DNA of 64,000 bases from an uncultured Pelagibacteraceae bacterium (lineage in GTDB: Bacteria; Pseudomonadota; Alphaproteobacteria; Pelagibacterales; Pelagibacteraceae). The stretch covers positions 187,722 to 251,721 of the forward strand of contig CACGPY010000001.1 in NCBI GenBank assembly GCA_902575095.1, read 5' to 3'. Positions 18,199-29,234 of the stretch are shown here, one piece after another. Position numbers and translations under genes: made by a program. The notes below the pieces were generated by a model. It did not search any database. It worked only from the letters and a program-made list of their open reading frames with translations, and had not been told where the DNA came from. Position 1 is the first letter of the stretch; every line of letters begins with the position of its first letter.

Positions 18199-18850
18199 AT
18201 CTTTAGAAAATAGAACAAAATTATATAGCGACCCCTTCAAACATTTTGAAATAAATAAACCTTTGACCCAAAATGCGATTGATGAAATTTGTAATGCAGA
18301 GATTGCTGATCCTAGAAAACAAAATTTAAACTACGACGGAACAAGAGCTCTTGATGGTGGTGAAGGAGCATTTAGAGCTGGCATTAAAGATGGTGGAAAA
18401 GCAAAAAAACTTAGGTGTTACATTACTAAAGAAAACTATAAACAATTTCCAAACCTAACAAAATTTATTGAAGAATTAAGATCTCCTGAAGTTTACAAAA
18501 AAATTGGATCATTGATTGGAAAGGATTTGAGTAATTCTTATGTAAGACTAGAGGTGATTTGTGACCGAGAGGGGTTTTGGCTTAAACCTCATTGTGATAT
18601 TGAAGAGAAATTAATGTCTTCAATTGTATTTGTTAATTTACATAATGAGTCTGAAAATTTAGGGACAGATTTTTACGATGCAAAATTAAACAAAGTTAAA
18701 ACTGTTCCTTACAAACATAATTACGGATATTTCTTTACAAGTGGACCAAATACTTGGCATGGAATGGAAAAAAAAGAGATCAAAAAAGAGAGAAGATGTA
18801 TTCAAATAAATTATGTTACATTTGAAACTGATTGGAAAGTTAAAAGTTAA
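18185..18850 (+). CDS. 2-oxoglutarate/Fe(II)-dependent oxygenase-like protein
   Basis: 221 residues with a double-stranded beta-helix pattern. The likely Fe triad is His-x-Asp in [19 protein letters not shown] (near residues 138-140) and a distal His in [12 protein letters not shown] (near 189). A downstream Arg in [10 protein letters not shown] would bind 2-oxoglutarate. The substrate is unknown. It overlaps the ELM1 gene, and a joint action on the same glycan or protein is possible. It converges with carB, overlapping its stop by 4 bp. Confidence 0.75.
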   Translation: MELFKSLENRTKLYSDPFKHFEINKPLTQNAIDEICNAEIADPRKQNLNYDGTRALDGGEGAFRAGIKDGGKAKKLRCYITKENYKQFPNLTKFIEELRSPEVYKKIGSLIGKDLSNSYVRLEVICDREGFWLKPHCDIEEKLMSSIVFVNLHNESENLGTDFYDAKLNKVKTVPYKHNYGYFFTSGPNTWHGMEKKEIKKERRCIQINYVTFETDWKVKS

Positions 18851-21800
18851 AGATCTTGTAAAGAAGTAACGCTGATATCTTTCAATTTAAGAGATTTTAT
18901 ACCTTCCAAACAAACCTTGGCTGTCGACATATTCGTGCAATATGGAACTTTGTTAGCTAACGTAGCCCTTCTTAAAGCTACTGCATCGCTCAACTGGGCT
19001 TCACTATTTCCGCCTCCAGTATTTATAACTAAAGCTATTTTTTTAGTATTTAGAATGTCAACAATATGAGGAGATCCCTGATTTACTTTATTTATTTTTT
19101 TACATTTAATTCCATGCTGGCTTATATAATCAGCAGTACCTCCGGTTCCACAAAGTGTGAAATTTAATTTAATTAATTGTTTTGCTAATTGTACCCCCTC
19201 TTCTTTATGACTATTTTTCAAAGAAATAAAAGCTAAGCCTTTTTTAGGAAGAGAGTTTGAAGCTGCAATCTGACTTTTAGCAAAAGCCATCCCAAAATTT
19301 TTATCAAAACCCATAACTTCACCTGTTGATTTCATTTCTGGGCCAAGCAAAAGATCGCTGTTTGGAAATTTATTAAATGGAAAGACCGCCTCTTTTACTG
19401 CAAACATATCTTTTGTTTTACTTTTTAAATTGAACTTTGATAATTTTTCTCCTGCCATCACTCTCGAAGCTATTTTAGCAAGAGGTAAATTTTTCGCCTT
19501 TGAAACAAATGGAACGGTTCTACTAGCTCTTGGATTAACTTCTATTACATAAATCTGATCTTTTTTAATTGCATATTGAACATTCATGAAACCTTTAACT
19601 TTAAGAGCTAAAGCTAATTTTTTTGTTTGTTTTTCAATTTCTTTAATTAAAAAAGGTTTTATTGATACCGGAGGTAAACTACATGCTGAGTCACCTGAGT
19701 GTATTCCTGCCTCTTCAATGTGTTGCATAATACCGGCTACGAAAACATTTTTACCATCCGATATTGCGTCAACATCAACCTCCATTGCATTATCAATAAA
19801 CTTATCAATCAAAATTGGATTTTTTTCAGCAACTTTAAATGCCTCTCTTACAAAGTCTTTGAGCTGCCTTTTTTCATGAACAATCTCCATTGCTCTTCCA
19901 CCTAACACATAAGATGGCCTTACCATTAAAGGCAAACCAATTTTATCTGCAATTTTAATCGCTTGAGGAAAAGTTCTAGCTATACCGCTTTCAGCTTGCT
20001 TTAAATTAAGTTTATTTAAAAGATTTCTAAATCTATCTCTATCTTCAGCAAGATCGATGGATGAATATTGAGTTCCTAAAATTGGAAGTTTGTTTTCGTG
20101 TAAAAATTTTGCAAGTTTAATTGGAGTTTGACCTCCAAATTGAGTAATGACACCTTTTACATTACCTTTTGATTTTTCTCTCTTTATTATATTGAAAACA
20201 TATTCATCTATTAAAGGTTCGAAATATAATCTATCACTTGTATCGTAATCTGTTGATACAGTTTCTGGATTACAATTAACCATGATTGTTTCATATTTAG
20301 CCTCTTTGAGAGCAAAGCTAGCTTGGCAACAGCAATAATCAAACTCAATTCCTTGACCAATTCTATTAGGGCCCCCACCAAGTATTATAATTTTGTTTCT
20401 GTTAGAGGGGTCAGCCTCACATTCTGAATTTGATGAAAAATTTCTTTGATAAGTAGAATACATATAAGGGGTGTAAGATTTAAATTCTGCAGCGCAAGTA
20501 TCAACTTTTTTAAAAACTGGCAAAACTTTTAAAGCAGTTCTTTTCTTTCTAATTAAAGTCTCTGATGTATTGGTAAGTTCAGATAATTTTTTGTCAGAAA
20601 ACCCTATCGACTTTATATAATTAAATTCATTGAAATTTTTAGGGAGACCCTTTTTCTTTATTTTAATCTCATTTTCTATGATTTCTTTTATTTGATTTAA
20701 AAACCAAGGATCAATCTTTGAAAATTTATTTATCTCCTTTAAACTTATATTTTTCCTAATAGCCTCCCCTACAAGTAAAATCTTATTTGGTATATTTTCC
20801 TTAAGTTTCTTTCTAATTTGTTTTGTATTCAAATTAAATATTTGGTCCAATCCAGAAAACCCTGTTTCTAAGGAAACCAAGGCTTTTTGAAGAGACTCTT
20901 TAAAATTTCTTCCGATAGCCATTGCTTCTCCCACTGATTTCATCGATGTACCTAAAACTGCAGCTGAAGAGGAGAATTTTTCAAAAGTAAATCTAGGAAT
21001 TTTAGTGACCACATAATCTATAGTGGGCTCAAAAGATGCTGGTGTTACTTTTGTAATTTCATTTTTTAATTCATCTAAAGTATATCCCACAGCTAACTTG
21101 GCTGCTACTTTAGCTATCGGGAAACCTGTGGCTTTGGAAGCTAGTGCTGATGATCTTGAAACCCTAGGGTTCATTTCAATAATAACCATTCTTCCATTTT
21201 TTGGATTAATAGCAAATTGAACGTTTGATCCCCCAGTTTCAACACCGATTTTTCTTAAGCAAGCAATGGAGGCGTTCCTCATAACTTGATACTCTTTGTC
21301 AGTTAAAGTAAGTGCTGGAGCGATAGTAACCGAGTCCCCTGTGTGAATACCCATAGGATCTAAATTTTCTATTGAGCAAATAATAATGCAATTATCATTT
21401 TTGTCTCTGACAACTTCCATTTCAAATTCTTTCCAACCCTCTAAACATTCTTCTACCAATACCTGATTAACAGGTGACTCATGAAGGCCGTTTTTTATTA
21501 TCTTATAAAAATCTTTTTTATTTTTGGCGATACCACCACCTAAACCACCAAGAGTAAAAGCTGGTCTAATAATTGCAGGCAATCCAATTTGTTTTAAGAC
21601 TTTGGAGGACTGTTTAAAGTTATTAATTATTTTTGATTTAGGAAGATCTAGTCCAATTTCTATCATATTTTTTCTGAACTTTTTTCTATCTTCTGCATTG
21701 GATATTGCTTTTGAGTTAGCTCCTATGAGTTCAATTTCATATTTTTTAAGAATTCCATTTTTTTCTGCTTCCATTGCTAAATTTAGTGCAGTTTGGCCAC

Positions 21801-22071
21801 CCATAGTTGGCAAAATTGCATCAGGTTTTTCTTTAATAAGAATTTTTTCAAGAACTTCTATTGTAATCGGTTCAATATAAGTTTTATCTGCAACGTTCGG
21901 ATCCGTCATGATAGTAGCTGGATTTGAATTTATAAGAATTACTTTGAATCCCTCATCTTTTAAGGCTTTGCAAGCCTGAGTGCCTGAATAATCAAATTCA
22001 CAAGCTTGCCCAATAATAATTGGCCCAGCCCCTACAACTAAAATTTTTTTAATATCTTTTCTTTTTGGCAT
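18847..22071 (-). CDS. carB: Carbamoyl-phosphate synthase large subunit
   Basis: Makes carbamoyl phosphate for pyrimidines and arginine from bicarbonate, ammonia and two ATP. 1074 residues. Two homologous ATP-grasp halves are present: first [18 protein letters not shown] at about residue 13, second [18 protein letters not shown] at about 560. [20 protein letters not shown] and [19 protein letters not shown] end each grasp domain. The C-terminal allosteric MGS-like domain starts near residue 945 ([19 protein letters not shown]). It overlaps carA by 23 bp; both on minus. Confidence 0.98.
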   Translation of the reverse strand: MPKRKDIKKILVVGAGPIIIGQACEFDYSGTQACKALKDEGFKVILINSNPATIMTDPNVADKTYIEPITIEVLEKILIKEKPDAILPTMGGQTALNLAMEAEKNGILKKYEIELIGANSKAISNAEDRKKFRKNMIEIGLDLPKSKIINNFKQSSKVLKQIGLPAIIRPAFTLGGLGGGIAKNKKDFYKIIKNGLHESPVNQVLVEECLEGWKEFEMEVVRDKNDNCIIICSIENLDPMGIHTGDSVTIAPALTLTDKEYQVMRNASIACLRKIGVETGGSNVQFAINPKNGRMVIIEMNPRVSRSSALASKATGFPIAKVAAKLAVGYTLDELKNEITKVTPASFEPTIDYVVTKIPRFTFEKFSSSAAVLGTSMKSVGEAMAIGRNFKESLQKALVSLETGFSGLDQIFNLNTKQIRKKLKENIPNKILLVGEAIRKNISLKEINKFSKIDPWFLNQIKEIIENEIKIKKKGLPKNFNEFNYIKSIGFSDKKLSELTNTSETLIRKKRTALKVLPVFKKVDTCAAEFKSYTPYMYSTYQRNFSSNSECEADPSNRNKIIILGGGPNRIGQGIEFDYCCCQASFALKEAKYETIMVNCNPETVSTDYDTSDRLYFEPLIDEYVFNIIKREKSKGNVKGVITQFGGQTPIKLAKFLHENKLPILGTQYSSIDLAEDRDRFRNLLNKLNLKQAESGIARTFPQAIKIADKIGLPLMVRPSYVLGGRAMEIVHEKRQLKDFVREAFKVAEKNPILIDKFIDNAMEVDVDAISDGKNVFVAGIMQHIEEAGIHSGDSACSLPPVSIKPFLIKEIEKQTKKLALALKVKGFMNVQYAIKKDQIYVIEVNPRASRTVPFVSKAKNLPLAKIASRVMAGEKLSKFNLKSKTKDMFAVKEAVFPFNKFPNSDLLLGPEMKSTGEVMGFDKNFGMAFAKSQIAASNSLPKKGLAFISLKNSHKEEGVQLAKQLIKLNFTLCGTGGTADYISQHGIKCKKINKVNQGSPHIVDILNTKKIALVINTGGGNSEAQLSDAVALRRATLANKVPYCTNMSTAKVCLEGIKSLKLKDISVTSLQDL

Positions 22072-23257
22072 TTTTTTTCATACTCTTTACAAATTTATCG
22101 AATAAATAAACACTATCTTGAGGACCAGGATTAGATTCTGGGTGATATTGAACAGAGAAAACAGGTTTATTTTTTAATTCAATACCTTCAATGCTATTAT
22201 CAAATAAAGACTGATGAGTAATTCTAATATTTTTAGGTAAACCTTTTTTTACCACTTCAAATCCATGATTTTGACTTGTAATTTCAACTCTGCCTTCAAT
22301 TAAATTTTTAACAGGATGGTTAGCTCCTCTATGGCCTAATTTCATTTTTTCTGTATTAGCACCGAGTGCTAAAGCTAGTATTTGATGGCCTAAACAGATT
22401 CCAAATAAAGGTAATCTTTTTTTGATTAGGCCTTGAATTATCGGTATGGCATATTTGCCAGTTGCCGCAGGATCTCCAGGTCCGTTTGATAAAAATATCC
22501 CATTAGGTCTCAGTTTAAGGATATCTTTAGCGGTTGTCTTGCAGGGTACGATTGTAACTCTGCAATTAAAATCTGAGAAATATCTTAAAATATTTTTTTT
22601 AATTCCATAGTCTATGGCAACTACATGTAATAACTTTTTTTTATTTTTTAGATATCCACTATCTTTTTTCCAGGTTTTAAAATCTTGCCACAAATAATTC
22701 TTCTTAGTAGAAACCTGTTTTGCCAAATCTAAGTTTTTAAGACCACTCCATTTATTAGTAATTCGAATAAGTTTTTTTATATTTAATTTTTTTTTGTTGT
22801 AAAAAGCTATAGTCCCTTTAGGAGCGCCTTTTTCTCTAATAAAATTTGTTAAATTTCTAGTATCAATTCCAGTTATTCCAACTATCTTATTTTTCTGTAA
22901 CCATTGATCTAAATGTTTTAAAGATCTGTAATTTGATGGATTAGTTATTTCAGTGTTTATTATTACTCCTTTAGTCCATATTTTGTCAGACTCGTGATCC
23001 TCTTTATTTGTCCCTACATTTCCTACATGAGGAAAAGTAAAATTAATAATTTGATCTGCATAAGAGGGATCGGAAATTATTTCTTGATAACCAGTAATTG
23101 AGGTATTAAAACACACTTCACCAGTCGCGGTGCCCTTATATCCTAATCCTACACCTTTAAAAAATTTTCCGTTTTGAAGGACTAAAATAGCAGTGGAATC
23201 GATCTTTTTAAGATTTTTTTTTGAGTTTATATTTTGAGCAATCTTCTTCAAATACAA
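22049..23257 (-). CDS. carA: Carbamoyl-phosphate synthase small (glutaminase) subunit
   Basis: Hydrolyses glutamine and channels ammonia to CarB. The N-terminal CPSase-SM domain shows [29 protein letters not shown] near residue 38. The class I amidotransferase domain has the nucleophile Cys in FGICLGHQ near residue 290 and the His-Glu pair in [11 protein letters not shown] near 376. No ATG or GTG lies in frame near the expected start, so translation seems to use TTG at 23257. A nearby ATG (23262) is out of frame. The first 20 residues are Lys/Asn-rich and could be shorter in reality. Confidence 0.95.
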   Translation of the reverse strand: MYLKKIAQNINSKKNLKKIDSTAILVLQNGKFFKGVGLGYKGTATGEVCFNTSITGYQEIISDPSYADQIINFTFPHVGNVGTNKEDHESDKIWTKGVIINTEITNPSNYRSLKHLDQWLQKNKIVGITGIDTRNLTNFIREKGAPKGTIAFYNKKKLNIKKLIRITNKWSGLKNLDLAKQVSTKKNYLWQDFKTWKKDSGYLKNKKKLLHVVAIDYGIKKNILRYFSDFNCRVTIVPCKTTAKDILKLRPNGIFLSNGPGDPAATGKYAIPIIQGLIKKRLPLFGICLGHQILALALGANTEKMKLGHRGANHPVKNLIEGRVEITSQNHGFEVVKKGLPKNIRITHQSLFDNSIEGIELKNKPVFSVQYHPESNPGPQDSVYLFDKFVKSMKKNAKKKRY

Positions 23258-23293
23258 CTCATGAGTTAAAGTAAAAAACTTATAAACATGATT

Positions 23294-23322
23294 TTGCGCA
23301 ACATATGAAATAGATATAAAAT
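23294..23322 (+). promoter_or_regulatory. Candidate sigma-70 promoter for yqeY-dnaG
   Basis: TTGCGC (23294-23299), a 17-bp spacer and TAAAAT (23317-23322) lie in the 115-bp divergent region between carA and yqeY. Predicted start is near 23329, giving a leader of about 44 nt to the ATG at 23373. Spacing is ideal, consensus moderate. Confidence 0.4.
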
Positions 23323-23372
23323 CGTCAAGAAAGTTCTTTTTATTTTAAATAAGAATTGTGATTAAAATAATT

Positions 23373-23831
23373 ATGTCTTTAAAAAAGCAAATTGAGGAAA
23401 AACTTAACGAAGCACTTAAGTCTAAGGATAAGAATACTTATCCGACACTGAGGTTAGTCGTATCAGCTATAAAAGACGCTGAGATAGCGGGTCGAACTAA
23501 AGGTCAAAAGGAAATGTCAGATAGTGAATTGACTGCTATTTTAAAAAAAATGATCAAACAAAGAAATGAGTCTTGTGAAGTGTATAAAAAGGCAGGGCGG
23601 AACGAACTTTTAGAAAACGAAAAAAATGAAATTGACGTGATAAGTGCTTTTTTACCAAAACAACTTAGTGAAGAGCAAACAAAACAAATATGTGAAGAAG
23701 CCATTAAATCATCTGGAGCATCTTCAATGAAAGATATGGGAAAAGTTATGGGAATATTAAAATCAAAACATGCAGACACTCTTGATTTTTCAAAAGTTAG
23801 CTCAATAATAAAAGAACTTCTGAATAAATGA
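23373..23831 (+). CDS. yqeY: GatB/YqeY-domain protein
   Basis: 152-residue helical protein resembling the tail domain of the amidotransferase subunit GatB. Its role is unproven; a link to tRNA-dependent amidation is suggested by the family. The start MSLKKQIEEKLNEALKSKDK at 23373 is family-typical; a GTG 15 bp earlier is also possible. The conserved LRLVVSAIKDAEI, ISAFLPKQLSEEQ and DMGKVMGILKSKH stretches are present. The stop overlaps the dnaG ATG (ATGA), the usual yqeY-dnaG-rpoD order of alphaproteobacteria. Confidence 0.92.
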   Translation: MSLKKQIEEKLNEALKSKDKNTYPTLRLVVSAIKDAEIAGRTKGQKEMSDSELTAILKKMIKQRNESCEVYKKAGRNELLENEKNEIDVISAFLPKQLSEEQTKQICEEAIKSSGASSMKDMGKVMGILKSKHADTLDFSKVSSIIKELLNK

Positions 23832-25615
23832 AATATCCAAAAGAATATCTTGATGAAATAAAATTAAGATTAAAAGTATCCCAAGTTGTAGGAAAAACCG
23901 TTCAGTTAAAAAAAAGGGGAAAAGAATTTATTGGACTTTCACCTTTTAAGAATGAAAAAAGTCCGTCATTCACTGTAAATGATGAAAAGGAATTTTACCA
24001 TTGTTTCAGCAGTGGAGAGCACGGAAATATTTTCGATTTTTTAATGAAAACAAAATCTATAGGATTTGGAGAGGCCGTAAGGTCTCTAGCTGCAGAAGCA
24101 GGAATGCAGCCTTATAGATTTTCAAATTTTGATAAAAAGAAAGACCTCAGATTCCAGACTTATAAAAATATTTTTAAAGAATATTCAAATTATTTTCATC
24201 AGCAATTATTCAATGCAAACAATAAGGAAGCACTAGAATATCTATTAAGACGAAATTTAAAGAAAAACATAATTGAAGAATTTCAACTTGGTTATGTTCC
24301 CTGGCAAAATAACTTTTATGAAGAGTTGTTAAAAAAATATTCTGAGGAAGATATAAACTTGACTGGTCTCTATTATAAAAACGATAGAACTGGTAAATTT
24401 GTTGATAGATTTAATTCAAGAGTAATTTTTCCTGTCAATAATATTACAGGCGATACAATCGCATTTGGCGGAAGAATTATTCATGAAAGCAAATTAGCTA
24501 AATATATAAATTCACCAGAAACAGAATTTTTTAAAAAAGGAAATATGATTTTCAATCTGGATAAAGCGAAACAGTTAAGGTCAGAGACAGATGAAGTTTT
24601 AATTGTGGAAGGTTATATGGATGTTGTTAGTGTTTACTCTGCTGGATTAAAAAATGTAATTGCAAATTCTGGCACTGCATTAACTGAAAGACAAATTAGT
24701 TTAATTTGGAAATTTTTTTCTAATCCTATTATTTGTTTAGATGGTGATGAGAGCGGACAAAAAGCTGCTTTAAGAATTGCAGAAAAACTATTTCCGTTAA
24801 TAAACGAAAAAAATAAAATTTTTTTTTCTGTAATGCCAGATGGAATGGATCCAGATGATTACATAAAACAAAAAGGTAAAGCAGAATTATTAAATTTGCT
24901 TAAAGAAAAAGAAATAATACAATCTTTTATTTGGAATTATTATTTTGATAAATTAGATCAGAGTAATCCTTATGAAATTTCAAAATTTGAAAAGGAAATC
25001 AAAAATTTATCATATTCTATTCAAGATGAGACTCTTAAAAAATATGTTTTAGAGGATTTTCTAGAAAAAATTAGAAAATTAACTCCGATTCAATCCTCAG
25101 GAAGAGATTTTCATTATATGCCTTATAAAAAGAAAAAAGATTATAGAATTCTTAAAGAAACAAAGTTGTTACACCAAAAAAGAAAAGATTTCTCAAGAAT
25201 ACAAATAATTGAATTTTCGATTTTATTTATAATTTTAAATTACTTAGAAATAGCTTCAAAAAAATTAGATGATCTTTCCAAATTAGATTTTATAAACGAA
25301 AAAAATGAAAATTTAAAAAAAGAAATCATTTCTTTTTTAATTGAAGAAAATAACAAGACAGAAATAAACGAAAAAATTAATATTAATCACAATAAAATAA
25401 TAAGACAAATCAATGAAAATTCAAATATACAAATAATTACTAAAAATAAAAAAGACGAAGATATTCCGAATTTACTGGATGAATTGATTGAAGATCACAA
25501 GGAACAAAGTAATTTAAAAAAAATAGAATCTCTCGAGCAAAAATTAATTAATAACTTAGATGAAAACTCTTATTCAGAATTAATTAAGCTTAAAAGCCAG
25601 CTAAATAGGGATTAA
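23828..25615 (+). CDS. dnaG: DNA primase with substituted zinc-finger ligands
   Basis: Synthesises RNA primers at the replication fork. 595 residues. The N-terminal CHC2-type domain keeps the fold (GLSPFKNEKSPSFTVNDEK), but the usual C-x2-H-x(n)-C-x2-C ligands read Ser38, Lys41, Cys59, Ser62. Three of four are therefore lost. The TOPRIM catalytic core is intact: LIVEGYMDVVS near residue 257 and CLDGDESGQKAA near 302. The C-terminal 120 residues are Lys/Asn-rich and carry the DnaB-interacting region. It sits between yqeY and rpoD in the macromolecular-synthesis order. Confidence 0.96.
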   Translation: MKYPKEYLDEIKLRLKVSQVVGKTVQLKKRGKEFIGLSPFKNEKSPSFTVNDEKEFYHCFSSGEHGNIFDFLMKTKSIGFGEAVRSLAAEAGMQPYRFSNFDKKKDLRFQTYKNIFKEYSNYFHQQLFNANNKEALEYLLRRNLKKNIIEEFQLGYVPWQNNFYEELLKKYSEEDINLTGLYYKNDRTGKFVDRFNSRVIFPVNNITGDTIAFGGRIIHESKLAKYINSPETEFFKKGNMIFNLDKAKQLRSETDEVLIVEGYMDVVSVYSAGLKNVIANSGTALTERQISLIWKFFSNPIICLDGDESGQKAALRIAEKLFPLINEKNKIFFSVMPDGMDPDDYIKQKGKAELLNLLKEKEIIQSFIWNYYFDKLDQSNPYEISKFEKEIKNLSYSIQDETLKKYVLEDFLEKIRKLTPIQSSGRDFHYMPYKKKKDYRILKETKLLHQKRKDFSRIQIIEFSILFIILNYLEIASKKLDDLSKLDFINEKNENLKKEIISFLIEENNKTEINEKININHNKIIRQINENSNIQIITKNKKDEDIPNLLDELIEDHKEQSNLKKIESLEQKLINNLDENSYSELIKLKSQLNRD

Positions 25616-25667
25616 AAAAGTATAGATTTTTTAAACTTAGCCATTATATATATTCAACTGTTCTTTT

Positions 25668-27530
25668 ATGCCTGAAAAACTCATAACCAAATCTTTTGAG
25701 AGACTCCTTGATAAAGGAAAACATAGGGGCTTCATAACTTATGAAGAGCTCGGCAAATCTCTTGGAAAAAGAAACAGCACAAATGAAAATATTGAACGAG
25801 CATTTATAATTTTAGTTGACGAAAAAATAACTTTAGTTGAAAAAAAATCTCAATATCAATCTAATAAGAAAAAAGATAACACAACTCAATCTGAGGAAAA
25901 GACATCTGATAAAAGTGATGACCCAATTAGAATGTATCTTAGAGAAATGGGTGGTGTTGAGCTTCTATCTAGAGAAGGTGAAATTGCAATAGCAAAAAGA
26001 ATAGAGGCTGGAAAAGATGTGATGATTAATGCTTTAACTCAAAGCCCAATTGTTGGAAAAAAAATATTTGAATGGAAAGAGCAAATTGAAAATCAACAAA
26101 TGCTCGTTAGAGAAATAATTGATATAGACTCTACATACGAAGATTTTGAGGCTTTGAACGAAGATAATGATTTAAAAATTAATAAAAAAAATAAAACTAA
26201 GAAAGATAAAGAAAATGAAAAAATTGAGGACACAGATAAAAAAGACAATACTGAAGAAGATGAATTTAATGTTTCACTTGCCAAAATGGAAGAGGAAATA
26301 AAGCCGAAAATTATAAATATACTAGACTCATTAAATAAAAACTATTCTAAATTACAAAAATACCAAATTGAAAAACTTGATTGCTTGCTTGCTTCCAAAG
26401 AACTATCTGTTTCAAAAAATAAAAATTTTAAAAAGATACAAGAAATATTAGTAGACAATTTTAAAAATTTACAATTAGCTCCTCATGTAGTTGAAGAATT
26501 AGTTCAATCACATTATAAAGAAAACAAAAAAATCGTTTCTCTTGAAGGTATTCTTCTTAGATTAGCAATGGAAAATAAAATTTCACGAGAAGAGTTCTTA
26601 AAATATTATATAGGTAACGAGATAAATCCAAAATTTGAGTCTTTTTTAAAAGAAAATTCAATTTGGAAAGCTTTTTTCAAAAAATATAAAAAAGACTTTG
26701 CAGAAATTAAAGAACGATTAGTGGAATTTAGTAAAAAAATTGGGTTATCAGTAGGAGAATTTAAAAAATTAGTTAGCAGAATTCAAAAGGGTGAAAGAGA
26801 ATCAAGAATAGCAAAAAAAGAAATGGTAGAAGCTAACTTGAGATTAGTAATTTCAATTGCTAAAAAATATACAAATAGAGGACTACAATTTTTAGATTTA
26901 ATTCAAGAGGGGAATATAGGTTTAATGAAAGCGGTTGACAAGTTTGAGTATAGAAGAGGATATAAATTTTCAACTTATGCGACTTGGTGGATAAGGCAAG
27001 CAATAACAAGATCGATTGCTGATCAAGCTAGAACAATTAGAATACCAGTGCATATGATTGAAACAATTAATAAAATTGTAAGAACACAGAGACAAATAAT
27101 GAGTGAGTTTGGACGTGAGCCAACACCAGAGGAATTGGCAAAAAAATTAGCCATGCCGTTGGAGAAAGTGAGAAAAGTTTTAAAAATTGCTAAAGAACCT
27201 GTTTCGTTGGAGACACCTGTCGGTGATGAGGAAGATAGTAGTTTAGGAGATTTTATTGAGGATAAAAATGCATTACAACCTCTTGATACAGCCATTCAAT
27301 CAAACTTAAGCGAGTCTACTACAAAAATTTTAGCTTCGTTGACACCTAGAGAAGAAAGAGTTCTCAGAATGAGATTTGGTATTGGAATGAATACAGACCA
27401 TACTTTAGAAGAGGTGGGTCTTCAATTTTCGGTGACAAGAGAGAGAATTAGACAAATAGAAGCTAAAGCTCTTAGAAAATTAAAACATCCAAGCAGATCT
27501 AAACAATTGAAAAGTTTTTTAGAAAAATAA
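25668..27530 (+). CDS. rpoD: RNA polymerase primary sigma factor (sigma-70)
   Basis: Housekeeping sigma factor of 620 residues. Region 1.1 is at the N-terminus ([11 protein letters not shown]). Region 1.2 reads [29 protein letters not shown]. An acidic/Lys-rich insertion (about 165-205) lies in the non-conserved region. Region 2 ([45 protein letters not shown]) recognises the -10 box. Region 4.2 ([20 protein letters not shown]) recognises the -35 box. Preceded by a 52-bp gap containing TATATA, a possible own promoter. Follows dnaG. Confidence 0.98.
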   Translation: MPEKLITKSFERLLDKGKHRGFITYEELGKSLGKRNSTNENIERAFIILVDEKITLVEKKSQYQSNKKKDNTTQSEEKTSDKSDDPIRMYLREMGGVELLSREGEIAIAKRIEAGKDVMINALTQSPIVGKKIFEWKEQIENQQMLVREIIDIDSTYEDFEALNEDNDLKINKKNKTKKDKENEKIEDTDKKDNTEEDEFNVSLAKMEEEIKPKIINILDSLNKNYSKLQKYQIEKLDCLLASKELSVSKNKNFKKIQEILVDNFKNLQLAPHVVEELVQSHYKENKKIVSLEGILLRLAMENKISREEFLKYYIGNEINPKFESFLKENSIWKAFFKKYKKDFAEIKERLVEFSKKIGLSVGEFKKLVSRIQKGERESRIAKKEMVEANLRLVISIAKKYTNRGLQFLDLIQEGNIGLMKAVDKFEYRRGYKFSTYATWWIRQAITRSIADQARTIRIPVHMIETINKIVRTQRQIMSEFGREPTPEELAKKLAMPLEKVRKVLKIAKEPVSLETPVGDEEDSSLGDFIEDKNALQPLDTAIQSNLSESTTKILASLTPREERVLRMRFGIGMNTDHTLEEVGLQFSVTRERIRQIEAKALRKLKHPSRSKQLKSFLEK

Positions 27531-27544
27531 ATCTAGCAAATTAG

Positions 27545-29131
27545 ATGCAAAGACAATTCAATTTGAAAAAGTATAGCTTTTTTATTTATATTTTTTTTTT
27601 AATTCTCATCTCATTTGGTACGAATCAATATTATGCTTATATCGGAGTATTACCAGTAGATAGTTTTTCAACTTTTAATGCAGGCTATGATATTTTAAAC
27701 GGGGCGGTCCCATTCAAGGATTATTGGATACTAAAGGGAATAATTATAGATTTTATCCAAGCTGGTTTTTTTAAAATTTTTGGTGTCTCTTGGTTTAGTT
27801 ATTCTATACACGCTTCAATTTTTAATTCCATTTTTGCTTTGGCTACTTTCTTTACTTTAAGAAAATTTAATTTAGAGATTAAATTTTCATTTTTTTACTC
27901 TGCTTTATCATCTGTTTTAATGTATCCAACTTATGGTATACCCTTTACTGACCATTCCACTGCAATTTTTTGTATACTTGCAATTTATTCTCTTTGTCTT
28001 GCGATAAAATTTAATCAAAACACTTACTGGTTTTTAATACCAATTCTGATTTTTCTAGCTTTTTTTACTAAGCAAACTCCCACAGGTTACATTGCAATTC
28101 TTATTTTTGCTATTACAATTTTATATTTAATTTCTAATTTTAAAAAAGAAATTTTAATTTTTGGTTTATTAGGGGCGATGTTGCCAACTTTGTTATTTTT
28201 ATCATACGTTTATTTTCAAAAAATTTCTTTTCAATCAATTTTAATACAATATTTTTTGTATCCAATGTCTTTGGGTGAAACAAGATTAGAGTGGTTATTT
28301 CCTTTTGAATTTCAAAGATTCGTTTTTAGACACAAATTAATCTATATAGCCTTATCAATTCCAATTTATTTATTAATTAGAAGCATGTTAAAAAATGTTT
28401 ATTCAATAATTGAGAAAGATAATCTCATTTTTATATTACTAGTTGGCACTTTATTGATTTTTATTACTCATCAATTGATGACAATAAATGGTCTTTATAT
28501 TTTTTTCTTAATCCCAGTTTTTGCCGGTTTCTCGCACGTTTTTTCAAAGGACCTAAAAAAAAAAAAATATTTAATAAATTTTTTTTTAATTTTGAGTCTA
28601 ATTTCAACTATTTACTATCATCAAAAATATATAAGTAAGAGGGACACCTTATTATTGAGAGAAAGTGATTTAAGTAAGTCAGTAAACGCTAAAGTATTAA
28701 GCAATAAATTAAAAAATTTAAGATGGTTAACGCATCACTACCCGAATAATCCTAATGATGAGATTAAAAATTTAATTGAGTCCATGAAGATAATAGAAAA
28801 AGATAATAGAAAAAAAATGATAGTTACAGATTATCAATTTTTGACAGTCGAATTATCTATGAGAGATAATTCCGCTGCAAGAATATGGTGGAGACACCAT
28901 ATTTATCCAGTGCCTGGTTATAAGTATTACGAAGATTGGAAGAGTTTTTTGTTAACAAAAATAAATAAAGAAAATATTGAAGTTATTTACACTATACATC
29001 CTTTAGAAGGTGAAAATGACATTTTTGAGGGAATGCTTAATCAAAAATGTTACTCAAAAGAAAAAATCAGTAAAATATTGACTGCTCAAGAATTAAAAAA
29101 TTGTGTTGAATTGGTATCTTTTAATCAGTAA
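27545..29131 (+). CDS. GT-C (GT39/ArnT-like) membrane glycosyltransferase-like protein
   Basis: 528 residues with about 10-11 hydrophobic segments in residues 12-360, then a soluble C-terminal domain. The first loop after helix 1 has FNAGYDILNGAVPFKDYWILKG, which resembles the polyprenyl-phosphate sugar transferases of GT39/GT83 (Asp residues early, G-x-x-P-Y/F-x-D). The final domain (EVIYTIHPLEGENDIFEGML) is not recognised. It begins 14 bp after rpoD, so it may be read through from rpoD. The sugar and acceptor are unknown; an envelope-glycan role is inferred. Confidence 0.62.
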   Translation: MQRQFNLKKYSFFIYIFFLILISFGTNQYYAYIGVLPVDSFSTFNAGYDILNGAVPFKDYWILKGIIIDFIQAGFFKIFGVSWFSYSIHASIFNSIFALATFFTLRKFNLEIKFSFFYSALSSVLMYPTYGIPFTDHSTAIFCILAIYSLCLAIKFNQNTYWFLIPILIFLAFFTKQTPTGYIAILIFAITILYLISNFKKEILIFGLLGAMLPTLLFLSYVYFQKISFQSILIQYFLYPMSLGETRLEWLFPFEFQRFVFRHKLIYIALSIPIYLLIRSMLKNVYSIIEKDNLIFILLVGTLLIFITHQLMTINGLYIFFLIPVFAGFSHVFSKDLKKKKYLINFFLILSLISTIYYHQKYISKRDTLLLRESDLSKSVNAKVLSNKLKNLRWLTHHYPNNPNDEIKNLIESMKIIEKDNRKKMIVTDYQFLTVELSMRDNSAARIWWRHHIYPVPGYKYYEDWKSFLLTKINKENIEVIYTIHPLEGENDIFEGMLNQKCYSKEKISKILTAQELKNCVELVSFNQ

Positions 29132-29155
29132 ATAAATAATATACTTTAAATTTTT

Positions 29156-29232
29156 GGGCCTGTAGCTCAGTTGGTTAGAGCAGTACACTCATAATGTATT
29201 GGTCCCAGGTTCGAGTCCTGGCGGGCCCACCA
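29156..29232 (+). tRNA. tRNA with CAT anticodon (elongator Met, or Ile2)
   Basis: The cloverleaf closes fully. Acceptor GGGCCTG pairs with CGGGCCC, the D stem is GCTC/GAGC, the anticodon stem GTACA/TGTAT with loop CTCATAA, and the T arm CCAGG-TTCGAGT-CCTGG. Discriminator A and encoded CCA end at 29232. G1-C72 pairing rules out initiator tRNA. The CAT anticodon is either elongator Met or the lysidine-modified Ile2 decoding AUA; deciding needs comparison with close relatives. TATACT (29140-29145) upstream is a likely -10 box. Confidence 0.95.
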
Positions 29233-29234
29233 CA

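Noticed and set aside
19586..21880. Several 65-118-residue plus-strand frames opposite carB
   Set aside because: Antisense shadows of a strongly conserved gene, with no start signals or family resemblance.
26160..26280. Foreign insertion within rpoD
   Set aside because: The Lys/Asp/Glu-rich stretch falls in the non-conserved region of sigma-70, where such insertions are normal.
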